A stretch of DNA of 64,000 nt from contig NZ_FOKG01000012.1 in assembly GCF_900111885.1 (NCBI RefSeq), forward strand, positions 124,001 through 188,000, written 5' to 3'. The notes below the pieces were generated by a model. That model saw only the letters and a program-made list of their open reading frames with translations. It did not search any database and was not told the DNA's origin. Numbering within the stretch: position 1 is the first letter of the stretch; every line of letters begins with the position of its first letter. This document shows positions 31,567 to 41,300 of this stretch, one piece after another. The position numbers were made by a program, and so were the translations under genes. The DNA comes from Amycolatopsis marina. Its GTDB lineage: Bacteria; Actinomycetota; Actinomycetes; Mycobacteriales; Pseudonocardiaceae.

Positions 31567-33721
31567 GCAACACCTGGGTGGTGCCGCCCGCGATGCTCAG
31601 GGACCGGGTCAGCAGGAACTCGTGCTGGGCGGCCGCGGTGGCGGGCCCGACGGCGGCTCCCGCGGGTCCCAGGGACTCGAGCGCGAACTCGGCCACGTCC
31701 TGCCGGTGGCGGACCCCGAGCAGCTTGCGCACACTGGACTCGGCCCCGGGGTCGCGGCCGGCGAGGCTGCGCAGCGTCGCGCGCAGTTCCAGCACCGATC
31801 CCGCGGTCCCCTGTGCGACGAGCTCGCCCAGTCTCGTGCGGGCTCCGTCGCCGACCGGGCTCCCTGCCGAGCCGAGGCTCGCGAGCAGGTCCTCGACCGC
31901 GGCGCCCACCGACGGTCCGTTGCCGAGGGCGACGCGCTCACTGGCCAGCGTCGTCCTCGCCAGTTTCCACCCGTCGCCCACGTCGCCGACCACACAGTCG
32001 TCGGGCACGAACACGTCCTCGAGGAACACCTCGTTGAAGACGGACTCGCCGGTGATCTCCCGCAGCGGGCGCGTCTCGATCCCCGCCGAACGCATGTCCA
32101 CCAGGAAGTAGGTGATTCCCCGGTGCTTCGGCACCGTGGCGTCGGTCCTGGCCAGACAGATCGCCCAGTCCGCCGCGCGGGCCAGCGACGTCCACACCTT
32201 CTGCCCGGTCAGCAGCCACCCGCCGTCGGCGCGCGAGGCCTTCGTCCGCAGGGACGCCAGGTCCGAGCCCGCACCGGGTTCACTGAACAGCTGGCACCAG
32301 GTGATCTCCCCGCGCAGTGTGGGCCCGAGGAAGCGCTCCCGCTGGGCGTCGCTGCCGTGCCGCAGGATGGTCGGTGCGGCCCAGCCGCCGATCACCAGAT
32401 TCGGCCTGCCGACCCGGGCGTCGTGCAGTTCGGCGTCGATGACCAGTTGCCGCACGGGCGAGGCGGCGAGCCCGTACGGAGCAGGCCAGTGCGGCATCAG
32501 GTAGCCGCTGTCGGCCAGCCGGGTACGCCGCCGCTCCTCGGGCAGCGCGGCTATCTCCCGCACCTCCGCCCGCGCCCGCTCCACGAATCCGGGGTCGACC
32601 TGGCCGTCGAGATCGAGGGCGAGGCTGCGCCGCGCGCCTGCCAGCGCCAGTTCGGCAGCTCTCCGGCGCCACCGGTCGGTACCACCGAGCAGCTGCCGGG
32701 TGACCAGTGCGCGGCGCAGGTACAGGTGAGCGTCGTGCTCCCAGGTGAAACCGATTCCACCCAGCACCTGAACGCAGTCCTTGGCGTTGTCCACGGCGGC
32801 GTCCAGACAGCCCGCCGCCGCCACCGCCGCCGCGGGCGTGCGCTGCTCCGGCGTCTCGTCCACGGCGCGGGCGGCGTCCCAGGCCAGTGCCGCGGTGATC
32901 TCACCACGGCAGAGCATCTCCGCGCACAGGTGCTTCACCGCCTGGAACGCACCGATGGGTTTGCCGAACTGTTCCCGCACGCGGGCGTACTCGGCCGCGG
33001 TCCGCACACACCAGGCCGCCACCCCGGCGGCGTCGGCCGCCGCGAGCGTGGCCGCGAGATCGAGGACGAGCGCCTCGTCCACGCCGGGCAGGGTGTCGTG
33101 CGGCCGGAGACGGACGCGGTCCAGGGTCACGTGCGCGATCGAGCGGGAGAAGTCCAGCGGGCTCGCGGGGTCGATGCGCACCCCGGGGGTGCCCGGCGCG
33201 ACGGCGACACAGCGGACGCCATCGACGCCATCGACGGCGCCGCTCCGGACTGGCAGCAGCAGGTACGCGCCGGGTTCGGCGTCGAGTACGAGCCCCGGGC
33301 TGCCGCTCACCAGCAGGTCTCCCTGATCGCTGACGGTGGCGACGAGGTCGCCCCGATCCAGCGCCACCGCGGCCCGGACACGGCCACCGGCCAGCGCGGG
33401 GCCCAGCTCGGTGGCGACGGGAGACTCGGGCGCGCGGGCCAGCAGCAGTCCCGCCAGCACACCGCCGAACACCGGCCCGGGCACCAGCGCCGCGGAAACC
33501 TCGGCCAACCCGGCGGCGACGTCGGCGACACTCGCACCGGCGCCCCCGAGTTCTTCGGGCAGCCCCATCGCGAACAGGCCGATGTCCGCGAGCTCGGGGA
33601 GCAGGTCGGGGCCGTCGCCCGTCTCGCGGGCCCGGACGGCGGAGGTCGGGGCCCGGTCGGCGGCCCAGTCACGGATCGACTCGGCGAGGGCAAGCTGCTC
33701 GGGGGTGATCGCGATCGGCAC
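31523..33721 (-). CDS. fadE34: Two-domain acyl-CoA dehydrogenase FadE34 (ChsE3)
   Basis: A 732-aa fusion of two acyl-CoA dehydrogenase halves acting on the 5-carbon side-chain steroid CoA ester. The first half (1-370) carries VREQFGKPIGAFQAVKHLCAE and VLGGIGFTWEHDAHLYLRRAL, resembling the small subunits. The second half carries QLFSEPGAGSDLASLRTKAS and GGTTQVLLNVIGERLLGLPRG. M. tuberculosis FadE34 (Rv3573c) has the same architecture and also sits beside kstR. GTG 33721 is chosen because GGAGG is 5 bp upstream; ATG 33733 would add four residues. A KstR box lies 41 bp upstream. Confidence 0.92.
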   Translation of the reverse strand: MPIAITPEQLALAESIRDWAADRAPTSAVRARETGDGPDLLPELADIGLFAMGLPEELGGAGASVADVAAGLAEVSAALVPGPVFGGVLAGLLLARAPESPVATELGPALAGGRVRAAVALDRGDLVATVSDQGDLLVSGSPGLVLDAEPGAYLLLPVRSGAVDGVDGVRCVAVAPGTPGVRIDPASPLDFSRSIAHVTLDRVRLRPHDTLPGVDEALVLDLAATLAAADAAGVAAWCVRTAAEYARVREQFGKPIGAFQAVKHLCAEMLCRGEITAALAWDAARAVDETPEQRTPAAAVAAAGCLDAAVDNAKDCVQVLGGIGFTWEHDAHLYLRRALVTRQLLGGTDRWRRRAAELALAGARRSLALDLDGQVDPGFVERARAEVREIAALPEERRRTRLADSGYLMPHWPAPYGLAASPVRQLVIDAELHDARVGRPNLVIGGWAAPTILRHGSDAQRERFLGPTLRGEITWCQLFSEPGAGSDLASLRTKASRADGGWLLTGQKVWTSLARAADWAICLARTDATVPKHRGITYFLVDMRSAGIETRPLREITGESVFNEVFLEDVFVPDDCVVGDVGDGWKLARTTLASERVALGNGPSVGAAVEDLLASLGSAGSPVGDGARTRLGELVAQGTAGSVLELRATLRSLAGRDPGAESSVRKLLGVRHRQDVAEFALESLGPAGAAVGPATAAAQHEFLLTRSLSIAGGTTQVLLNVIGERLLGLPRG

Positions 33722-33761
33722 GTGTTCCTCCATCGGCGAGGTGACCGGCTGACCACGACTA

Positions 33762-33775
33762 TAGAACGTGTTTCA
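33762..33775. promoter_or_regulatory. KstR-type operator, fadE34 side
   Basis: TAGAACGTGTTTCA fits TnnAACnnGTTnnA at all defined positions and lies 41 bp before the fadE34 GTG. Confidence 0.85.
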
Positions 33776-33839
33776 GTTTTTGCACCTGAGGGCCTCGAGT
33801 TGAAGACAGCACGACGTTGGGTAGTCTGTCTCCACAAAG

Positions 33840-33853
33840 TGGAACACGTTTCG
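33840..33853. promoter_or_regulatory. KstR-type operator in front of kstR (autoregulatory)
   Basis: TGGAACACGTTTCG fits the KstR consensus except for the last base. It ends 18 bp before the kstR ATG, close enough to block the regulator's own transcription or translation start. Confidence 0.75.
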
Positions 33854-33871
33854 GAACAGGGAGAACCGTCG

Positions 33872-34507
33872 ATGGCAGGAAAGCCCAAGGCGGCCACGCA
33901 GGCCCGCGCACGGGGCGGGCTCAGCGCGATCGGCGGCGACGAGCTCGGCTCGGCCGCACAGCGCGACCGTCGCAAGCGGATCATCGACGCGACTTTGGCG
34001 CTCGCCGCGAAGGGCGGGTACGAGGCCGTGCAGATGCGCGCCGTCGCCGAACGCGCTGACGTGGCGCTCGGCACCCTCTACCGCTACTTCCCGTCCAAGA
34101 TCCACCTGCTGGTGTCCGGCCTGGCCCGCGAGTTCGAGCGGGCACAGGACAAACTGGACCGGAGCACGATTCCCGGCGACACGCCCACCGAGCGGCTGCT
34201 GTTCGTACTCGGGCGCAACACCCGGATGATGCAGCGGGACCCGCACCTGACCGAGGCGATGGTGCGGGCGTTCATGTTCGCCGACACGACCGCGGCCGCC
34301 GAGGTGGAACTGGTCGGGCGGCAGTTGGAGAACATGTTCGCCGCGGCCATGGGAATCGATGAACCCACCGAGTCCGACCGGGCCGTCTTCCACGTCATCG
34401 CCGACGTCTGGATGGCGAACCTGGTGGCCTGGGTGACCAGGCGCGCATCCGCGACCGACGTCGCGAACCGCCTCGAACTCTCGGTACACCTGCTGCTCGA
34501 CAAGTAA
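33872..34507 (+). CDS. kstR: TetR-type repressor KstR
   Basis: The repressor of sterol catabolism, released by 3-oxo-steroid CoA thioesters. The 211-aa product has an N-terminal arm, then the helix-turn-helix AVQMRAVAERADVALGTLYRYFPSKIHLL (residues about 48-76), followed by a ligand domain ending in DVWMANLVAWVTRRASATDVANRLEL. These segments are nearly those of M. tuberculosis KstR (Rv3574). GGGAGAA lies 7 bp before the ATG. It is divergent from fadE34, as in mycobacteria. Six KstR-type boxes in the window mark its likely targets, including its own promoter. Confidence 0.95.
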   Translation: MAGKPKAATQARARGGLSAIGGDELGSAAQRDRRKRIIDATLALAAKGGYEAVQMRAVAERADVALGTLYRYFPSKIHLLVSGLAREFERAQDKLDRSTIPGDTPTERLLFVLGRNTRMMQRDPHLTEAMVRAFMFADTTAAAEVELVGRQLENMFAAAMGIDEPTESDRAVFHVIADVWMANLVAWVTRRASATDVANRLELSVHLLLDK

Positions 34508-34513
34508 CCACCC

Positions 34514-34554
34514 CAAGTCGCCGTGGCGGCCTTGCGCGCCGCCACGGCGACTTG
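34514..34554. terminator. Perfect 17-bp inverted repeat between kstR and an LLM gene
   Basis: CAAGTCGCCGTGGCGGC at 34514-34530 and its exact complement at 34538-34554 are separated by the 7-nt loop CTTGCGC. It starts 7 bp after the kstR stop and ends 12 bp before the convergent LLM stop, so it can terminate both. There is no T tract, as usual in high-GC actinobacteria. Confidence 0.7.
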
Positions 34555-34565
34555 TGGCGTCCTGC

Positions 34566-35555
34566 CTACGCCGTCAGCTTCGGAATGACCTCGCGGCCGA
34601 AGGCCTCGATCCACTCGTCCTGGTTGCGGCCCACGTTGTGCACGTAGATCCGGTTGAACCCGGCGTCGACGAACTTCTGCAGCGCGGCCCGGTGCACGTC
34701 GGGGTCCGAGGACACCACCATGCGGCCCTCGAAGTCCTCCGGCCGGACGAGCTTCGCCATCTGCTCGAAGTCGAACGGCGACCGGATGTCGGCCTTCGGG
34801 AACTTCATCCCGCCGTTGGGCCACTGCTCCATCGCGTTCGCCCACGCCTCCTCGTCGGTGGCCGCCCAGGACAGGTGCACCTGCAGCAACTTCGGCATGG
34901 CGTCCGGGTCCTTGCCCGCCTTGCGCGCGCCCTTGCCGAAGTTGTCCAGGATGCCGCTGAGCTTCTCCAGCGAGGCGCCCGGCGTGATCAGCCCGTCGGC
35001 CAGCTCGCCGGTCTTGCGCGAGGTGTACGGCCCGGCCGAGGCGATGTAGATCGGCGGCGGCGAGTCCGGGAGTGTCCACAGCCGGGTCGTGTGCAGCTTG
35101 AAGAATTCACCGCTGTGCTTGACGTCCTTGCCGGAGAACAGCTTGTTGATGACCTCCAGCGCCTCGAACATCCGCCGGACCCGCTCGGGCGCTTCCGGCC
35201 AGTAGCCGCCGATGACGTGCTCGTTGAGCGCCTCGCCGGAGCCGATACCCAGCCAGGTCCGGCCGGGGTAGGTCGCCTCCAGCGTCGCCGCCGCCTGGGC
35301 CACCATGGAGGGGTGCAACCGGAACGAAGGACACGTCACACCGGGTCCGAGGTCGCCGGTCGTGTTCTCGGCGAGGGAGGCCAGCACGCTCCAGACGAAC
35401 GAGGCCTCCCCCTGCGCCGGTACCCATGGCTGGAAATGGTCGGCCGCCATCTGCCCGGAGAACCCGTGCTGCTCGGCCAATGCTGCCAGCCGGATCGACT
35501 CCCGTGGGGAGAACTGCTCCAACGCCGCAGCCATCCCGATCTGAACGTCACCCAC
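34566..35555 (-). CDS. F420-dependent LLM oxidoreductase, G6PDH-like family
   Basis: A 329-aa luciferase-like TIM-barrel oxidoreductase related to F420-dependent glucose-6-phosphate dehydrogenases. It reads SGQMAADHFQPWVPAQGEASF, then GPGVTCPSFRLHPSMVAQAAATLE and RTWLGIGSGEALNEHVIGGYWP, then IYIASAGPYTSRKTGELADG. The aligned F420 pocket is consistent with deazaflavin use. GTG 35555 is chosen since GGGAG stands 7 bp upstream. The physiological substrate is unknown. Confidence 0.85.
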   Translation of the reverse strand: MGDVQIGMAAALEQFSPRESIRLAALAEQHGFSGQMAADHFQPWVPAQGEASFVWSVLASLAENTTGDLGPGVTCPSFRLHPSMVAQAAATLEATYPGRTWLGIGSGEALNEHVIGGYWPEAPERVRRMFEALEVINKLFSGKDVKHSGEFFKLHTTRLWTLPDSPPPIYIASAGPYTSRKTGELADGLITPGASLEKLSGILDNFGKGARKAGKDPDAMPKLLQVHLSWAATDEEAWANAMEQWPNGGMKFPKADIRSPFDFEQMAKLVRPEDFEGRMVVSSDPDVHRAALQKFVDAGFNRIYVHNVGRNQDEWIEAFGREVIPKLTA

Positions 35556-35671
35556 GCGCACACTCCCGCACTCGCCTGTTCCTGTCCTGGGCGCCAACCT
35601 ACCGCGAGCTAGCGTTTCTGCCGAAAACGCACGTGTCACGTCGTACAGCCACCGGCACCGCAGGTGCTTGT

Positions 35672-36502
35672 TCAGCGGTAGTCGTCGGCCAGCTTCGCCA
35701 GTTCGTCCAGCCTGCTCAGCGTCTCGGCCTCCGGCATGGTCTTGAGCAGGAAGGTGACTCGCTCGATGCCGGCCTCTCGGTAGCCGTCGAGGACACCGCG
35801 ATCGGTCCCGGCACCGAAGATCGTGAACGGGATGTCGGACCGCCCCTGCTCGGCCAGCCACCGCCGGACGCGGACCAGTTCCGCCGGCGGCGTGTGGGCC
35901 CTCGGCAGCCAGCCGTCGCCGTGCTCGACCAGCCGGGTCAGCGCACCCTTGCTCTCGCCACCGATGTAGATCGGCGGGTGTGGCGTCTGCACCGGCTTGG
36001 GCCAGGCGTAGAACGGTTCGAAGTCGAGGAGTTCGCCGTGGAACTCCGCCTCGTCCTTCGTCCAGGCCTCCTTGAGCACCGCGAGCTGCTCGTTCAGCAG
36101 CTTTCCCCTGATCGTCGGGTCGGTGCCGTGGTCGCGCATCTCCTCCATGTTCCATCCGACGCCGACGCCGAACGCGACTCGGCCGCGGGAGAGCAGGTCC
36201 AGGCTGGCGACCTCCTTGGCGGTGTGCAGGACGTCGCGCTGGATCTGCAGGGCGATACCGGTGCCGAGGACCAGCCGCGAGGTGGTGGCCGCGGCGGCGG
36301 TCAGCGCCACGAACGGGTCGAGCGTGCGGTAGTACACCCGGGGAAGCTCGCCCCCGCCCGGATACGGGCTCTGCCTGCCGACCGGGATGTGCGAGTGCTC
36401 GGCCAGGAAGAGGGAGTCGAAACCCCGCTGCTCCAGCGCCGCGCCCAGCACATCGGGACGGATTCCTTCATCGGTGACGAACGTCGAGACTCCGAACTCC
36501 AT
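35672..36502 (-). CDS. LLM-class F420-dependent oxidoreductase (paralogue 1)
   Basis: A 276-aa luciferase-like monooxygenase-family protein. It has FDSLFLAEHSHIPVGR, GTGIALQIQRDVLHTAKEVASLD, FGVGVGWNMEEMRDHGTDP and PHPPIYIGGESKGALTRL, the TIGR03619-like pattern. It is clearly paralogous to the protein at 37442-38275 (SLFLAEHSHIPV shared). The ATG at 36502 has no strong ribosome site, and 200 bp without a gene lie upstream. The cofactor (F420 or FMN) cannot be settled from sequence. Confidence 0.85.
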   Translation of the reverse strand: MEFGVSTFVTDEGIRPDVLGAALEQRGFDSLFLAEHSHIPVGRQSPYPGGGELPRVYYRTLDPFVALTAAAATTSRLVLGTGIALQIQRDVLHTAKEVASLDLLSRGRVAFGVGVGWNMEEMRDHGTDPTIRGKLLNEQLAVLKEAWTKDEAEFHGELLDFEPFYAWPKPVQTPHPPIYIGGESKGALTRLVEHGDGWLPRAHTPPAELVRVRRWLAEQGRSDIPFTIFGAGTDRGVLDGYREAGIERVTFLLKTMPEAETLSRLDELAKLADDYR

Positions 36503-36701
36503 GTGAAGATCGAACACACTCCGGCGCGCGGGCATTCCCGCGGTCCAGAACGAGTCGGTTCCAGGGCGACCACGCGATGGACACAGTCTGCACACGGAAA
36601 GTGACGCAGAGTTGCACAATCGGGCGATATCGAGGGCCTTCCAGCCTGCCTACGCTCGATGACGACGGTCACACCGAGCGCCGCGTGCGGGAGGAAGTCC
36701 G

Positions 36702-37415
36702 ATGATGGGTGCTCCGCCATCGGTACTCGACACACTGGGGGCACTTGCCCTGGCGGGTTGGACCGTGGCCATGTGGGCGGCGGTGGCCGTACTCGCGTAC
36801 GCGAACCGCGGACCGGTCCGGCCTTGGGTGTACCGCGCGGCGGCGGCGCAGATCTTCCTCGGCATCCTCGGCCAACTCGGCCACGTCCAGGAGCACGTCG
36901 CTCAGGTCGGCTACTGGGTGGGTAATCCGAACGCTCCGGCCTGGATGACGCCCTGGGGCACGGGGCTCGCCGACGGCTTCGGCCAGCTCGACCGGTCAAA
37001 GCCGTCGCTGGGCATGGAGATACTGCACTTCACCGGGAATCTGCTGTTCCTGACCGGCATCGTCGGGGTCATGTTGATCACCCACAGAGCCGTGCGGTCG
37101 AAGGCACGCAAGTGGGCCAGGATGGGTGTGTGGACGCAGGGATTCCACGGCCTCGAACACCTGGTGCTGATGCTGACGGTCTGGCTCGGCGCTCCGCGGG
37201 CCATCGGGTTGTCCACCTGGTTCGGCCTGCTCGATCCCGGTCCCGGCCTGTGGACCTACCGCATCTGGTGGCACTTCGTCGCGAATGTCGTCGGCTCGGT
37301 GATCTTCGCGATCGCGGTATACCACCTGTGGCGCGAGCGCGACCGGATCGCGGCCACCCACCGACCGGCCGCCGCCGGGAGCGAGCCCGGGGTCGAACCA
37401 GCGCTCACGCGGTAG
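36702..37415 (+). CDS. DUF6008-like multi-helix membrane protein
   Basis: A 237-aa integral membrane protein with about five hydrophobic helices: residues 8-33 (LDTLGALALAGWTVAMWA), 45-60, 105-125 (HFTGNLLFLTGIVGVMLI), 140-165 and 190-210 (WHFVANVVGSVIFAIAVYHL). Conserved polar residues sit within or near the helices: HVQEHVAQ, EILHF, FHGLEHLVLM and WWHF, a histidine-rich pattern that could bind heme or metal. GGGAGGAAG precedes overlapping ATGs at 36702/36705. It is inserted in opposite orientation between two LLM paralogues. Function unknown. Confidence 0.75.
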   Translation: MMGAPPSVLDTLGALALAGWTVAMWAAVAVLAYANRGPVRPWVYRAAAAQIFLGILGQLGHVQEHVAQVGYWVGNPNAPAWMTPWGTGLADGFGQLDRSKPSLGMEILHFTGNLLFLTGIVGVMLITHRAVRSKARKWARMGVWTQGFHGLEHLVLMLTVWLGAPRAIGLSTWFGLLDPGPGLWTYRIWWHFVANVVGSVIFAIAVYHLWRERDRIAATHRPAAAGSEPGVEPALTR

Positions 37416-37441
37416 GCGGGCCGGGTCCAGCCACCGCGACG

Positions 37442-38275
37442 TCACCGATACCGCGCGGGGACCTCCGCCATGCGGTCCAGCATGCGGAGCGTGTCCGCCT
37501 CTGGCACGGCCGGCAGCCCAAGGGTCACGCGATCCACACCGGCCTCGGCGTAGGCGTCCAGGACGTCGAGGCGCTTGGCCGACGCGCTGGTGGCCGTTAC
37601 CGGCACGTCGTCCCCGGCGTACTCGCGCAGCAGGGCCAGTTGTCCGGCGACCTGGTCCGGCTCACGTACGGCGTTCGGCAGCCAACCGTCGCCGTGGGCG
37701 GCGACCCTGCGTACCGCGGGCTCCCCGTTCCCGCCGACGTAGATCGGCGGATGCGGCTGCTGCACCGGCTTCGGCCACTGGAAGATGGGGTCGAAATCCA
37801 CGTACCTGCCGTGGAACTCCGCCTCGTCCTTGGTCCAGATCTGTCTGAGCGCGTCCAGCTGCTCGTCCAGCAGCGCCCCCCGCACGCGCGGGTCGGTACC
37901 ATGGTTGCGCATCTCCTCGCGGTTCCAGCCGACGCCGGCGCCGAAGACCGCCCTGCCTCCGGAGATCAGGTCCAGCGTGGCGACCTCCTTCGCGGTCTGG
38001 ATGACGTCTCGCTGGATCAGCAGGGCGATTCCCGTCCCCAGCCGCAGGGTGGTGGTGACCGACGAGATCGCCCCGAGTGCGACGAACGGGTCCACCGGCC
38101 GGTAGTAGCCGCGAGGCAGGTCACCACCCATCGGGTGCGGCGTCTCCCTGCGCACCGGGATGTGCGAGTGCTCGGCCAGGAACAGCGACTCGAACCCCCG
38201 TTCCTCCATCGCCCTGCCCAGCGCGGCGGGAGTGATGCCCTCGTCGGTCGCGAAAGTCGAGATGCCGATCCTCAT
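37442..38275 (-). CDS. LLM-class F420-dependent oxidoreductase (paralogue 2)
   Basis: A 277-aa luciferase-like oxidoreductase. FESLFLAEHSHIPVRRETPHP, GTGIALLIQRDVIQTAKEVATLD and FGAGVGWNREEMRNHGTDP closely parallel the gene at 35672. The pair probably arose by duplication on either side of the DUF6008-like gene. The ATG at 38275 follows TGTCCT and lacks a strong ribosome site. Substrate unknown. Confidence 0.85.
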   Translation of the reverse strand: MRIGISTFATDEGITPAALGRAMEERGFESLFLAEHSHIPVRRETPHPMGGDLPRGYYRPVDPFVALGAISSVTTTLRLGTGIALLIQRDVIQTAKEVATLDLISGGRAVFGAGVGWNREEMRNHGTDPRVRGALLDEQLDALRQIWTKDEAEFHGRYVDFDPIFQWPKPVQQPHPPIYVGGNGEPAVRRVAAHGDGWLPNAVREPDQVAGQLALLREYAGDDVPVTATSASAKRLDVLDAYAEAGVDRVTLGLPAVPEADTLRMLDRMAEVPARYR

Positions 38276-38369
38276 AGGACAACGGCTATCACAGTTCACG
38301 CCCGATGTGTTCCGCCGAATGCCGAAGCTGGCAGCGACCAGCCCTTGGCAGGAAAGCCTCGCCGCCCCG

Positions 38370-41300
38370 TCAGATGTTGCGCCGGTACTGCCCGCCGACC
38401 TCGAAGAACGCCTCGGTGATCTGACCCAGCGAGCACACGCGCGCCGCGTCCATCAGCACGCCGAACAGGTTCTCCCCACCTCGGGTCGCCGCCTCGCGCA
38501 GTGCGGCCAGTGCCTGCTGCGCCTCGTCCTGACGCCTGCTCTGGAAGTCGGCGAGCCGGTCGAGCTGGGACTGCTTCTCCTGCTCGGTCGCCCTGGCCAG
38601 CTCGACCGTGACCTCGTCGTCCTCGGGATGCGGGTTGCGGAACGTGTTCACCCCGACGATGGGCAGCGAGCCGTCGTGCTTGAGCCGTTCGTACAGGATG
38701 GATTCGTCCTGAATCTTGCCGCGCTGGTACCCGGTCTCCATCGCACCGAGCACACCACCCCGCTCGGAGATGCGGTCGAACTCGGTGAGCACGGCCTCCT
38801 CGACCAGGTCGGTGAGCTCGTCGATGATGAACGAGCCCTGCAACGGGTTCTCGTTCTTGGACAGGCCCCACTCCTTGTTGATGATCATCTGGATGGCCAT
38901 CGCCCGGCGCACCGAGCTCTCACTCGGCGTGGTGATCGCCTCGTCGAAGGCGTTGGTGTGCAAGGAGTTCGCGTTGTCGTAGAGCGCGCACAGCGCCTGC
39001 AGCGTCGTGCGGATGTCGTTGAAGCTCATCTCCTGTGCGTGCAGCGACCGGCCCGAGGTCTGCACGTGGTACTTCAGCTTCTGCGAGCGGTCGTTCGCGC
39101 CGTAGCGTTCGCGCATCGCGACCGCCCAGATCCGCCTGGCCACCCGGCCCAGCACCGAGTACTCCGCGTCCATCCCGTTGGAGAAGAAGAAGGAGAGGTT
39201 GGGCGCGAACTCGTTGATGTCCATCCCACGGGACAGGTAGGACTCAACGTAGGTGAAGCCGTTGGCCAGAGTGAACGCGAGCTGCGAGATCGGGTTCGCC
39301 CCCGCCTCGGCGATGTGGTAGCCGGAGATCGAGACCGAGTAGAAGTTGCGCACCCCGTGCTCGATGAACCACTCCTGGATGTCGGCCATCATCCGCAGGG
39401 AGAACTCGGTGGAGAAGATGCAGGTGTTCTGCCCCTGGTCCTCCTTGAGGATGTCGGCCTGCACCGTGCCGCGGACGTTGCGCAGTGCCCACTCCCGCAG
39501 CTCGGCGTACTCCGCCTCGTCGGGCTGCCTGCCGTGCTCGGCCACGAAGGCGTCCACTCGCTGGTCGATCGCGGTGTTCAGGAAGAACGCCAGGATCGTC
39601 GGAGCGGGGCCGTTGATCGTCATCGACACCGAGGTGTTCGGGGACGTCAGGTCGAAGCCGTCGTAGAGGACCTTCATGTCCTCAAGGGTGGCGATCGAGA
39701 CGCCGGACGTGCCCACCTTGCCGTAGATGTCGGGCCGGGTGTCCGGGTCGTGGCCGTAGAGGGTGACCGAGTCGAACGCGGTCGAGAGCCGCTTTGCCTC
39801 GGAGTCCGAGGAGAGGTACTTGAACCGGCGGTTGGTCCGGAAGGCGTCACCCTCCCCCGCGAACATCCTCGCCGGATCCTCGCCCTCCCGCTTGAAGGGG
39901 AACACGCCCGCTGTGTAAGGGAAGTAGCCGGGTAGGTGTTCGCGGCGCAGGAAGGAGAGCAGCTCACCCGGATCGCTGTAGCGGGGCAGGGCCACCCGCG
40001 GGATCCGGCTGCCGGACAACGTCTCCCGCCACAGCTGGGTGTGCAGCTCCTTGTCCCGGATACGGACCACGAGCTCGTCGGAGCGGTAGGACTCCGCGAG
40101 TTCGGGCCAGGACTCCAGCAACCGCCGCGACTCGGCATCCACTTCGGACTCGGCACGCTCCACCAACGCGCCGATCGCCTCGGTGTCGGCACCCTCGGCG
40201 GCGAGCGCCTCGCGGGCCGCCGTCAGGTGCTCGCGGGTGCGCACGGCCTCGGCCTGCTCCCTGGTCCGCTCGTGGTAGCCGCGCACCGTGTCGGAGATGT
40301 CGGCGAGGTAGCGCGCCCGCGATGTCGGGATGACCGTGGACGCGTCGGTGGAGACCTTGCCCTCCACCCGGGGCAGCACGCCGGGAGCCACGGCCAGTCC
40401 CCGTTCGGCGAGACCGTCACGCAGGTGCTGGTAAAGCGCCGTCACGCCGTCGTCGTTGAACTTCGCGGCACTCGTGCCGAACACCGGCATGTCCTCGGGC
40501 GAGGAGTGGAACTCCTCGCGGTTGCGCACCAGTTGCCGGGCGACGTCCCTGCGCGCGTCCTCCGCGCCGCGCCGCTCGAACTTGTTGATCGCGACCACAT
40601 CGGCGAAGTCGAGCATGTCGATCTTTTCCAACTGCGACGCCGCACCGAACTCGGGAGTCATCACGTAGAGCGAGAAGTCGACATGGTCGATGATGCCCGC
40701 GTCGCCCTGACCGATACCCGGGGTTTCCACGATGACCAGGTCATAGCCCGCCGCCTTGCAGGCGAGCACCGCGTCGTCCAGGCCCGCCGGGATCTCACCG
40801 CTGGTGGTCCTGGTGGCCAGTGAGCGGAAGAAGACGGGCGAACCGTCGAGGCAGTTCATCCGGATACGGTCGCCGAGCAGTGCGCCACCACCCCTGCGCC
40901 GGGACGGATCCACCGCCAGCACCGCGACGCGCAGCTTGTCCTCCTGGTCGAGGCGGAACCTGCGGACGAGTTCGTCGGTGAGCGAGGACTTGCCCGAGCC
41001 ACCGGTGCCGGTGATGCCCAGTACCGGCACGGTGCGGTTGACGGCCGCCTCGGCGATCGCCGAACGCCACTCGTCCGGCAGCGTCTCCTGTTGCAGCTGG
41101 GTGATGGTCCGCGCGAGCGTCGGCACATCTCCGGAGTACAGCCGGTCCACCGAATGCGAGCCCTCGATCGTCAGCTCGGTGTCGCACTCCCGGATCATCA
41201 GGTTGATCATTCCAGGCAGGCCCATCTCGTAGCCGTCGTCCGGTGAGAAGATCCGCGCCACTCCCCTGGAGTGCAGGAGTTCGATCTCCTCCCGCACGAT

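Noticed and set aside
30998..33871. Long plus-strand frame continuous with kstR
   Set aside because: It is an out-of-frame shadow of the hydrolase and fadE34; only the segment from 33872 is a real protein.
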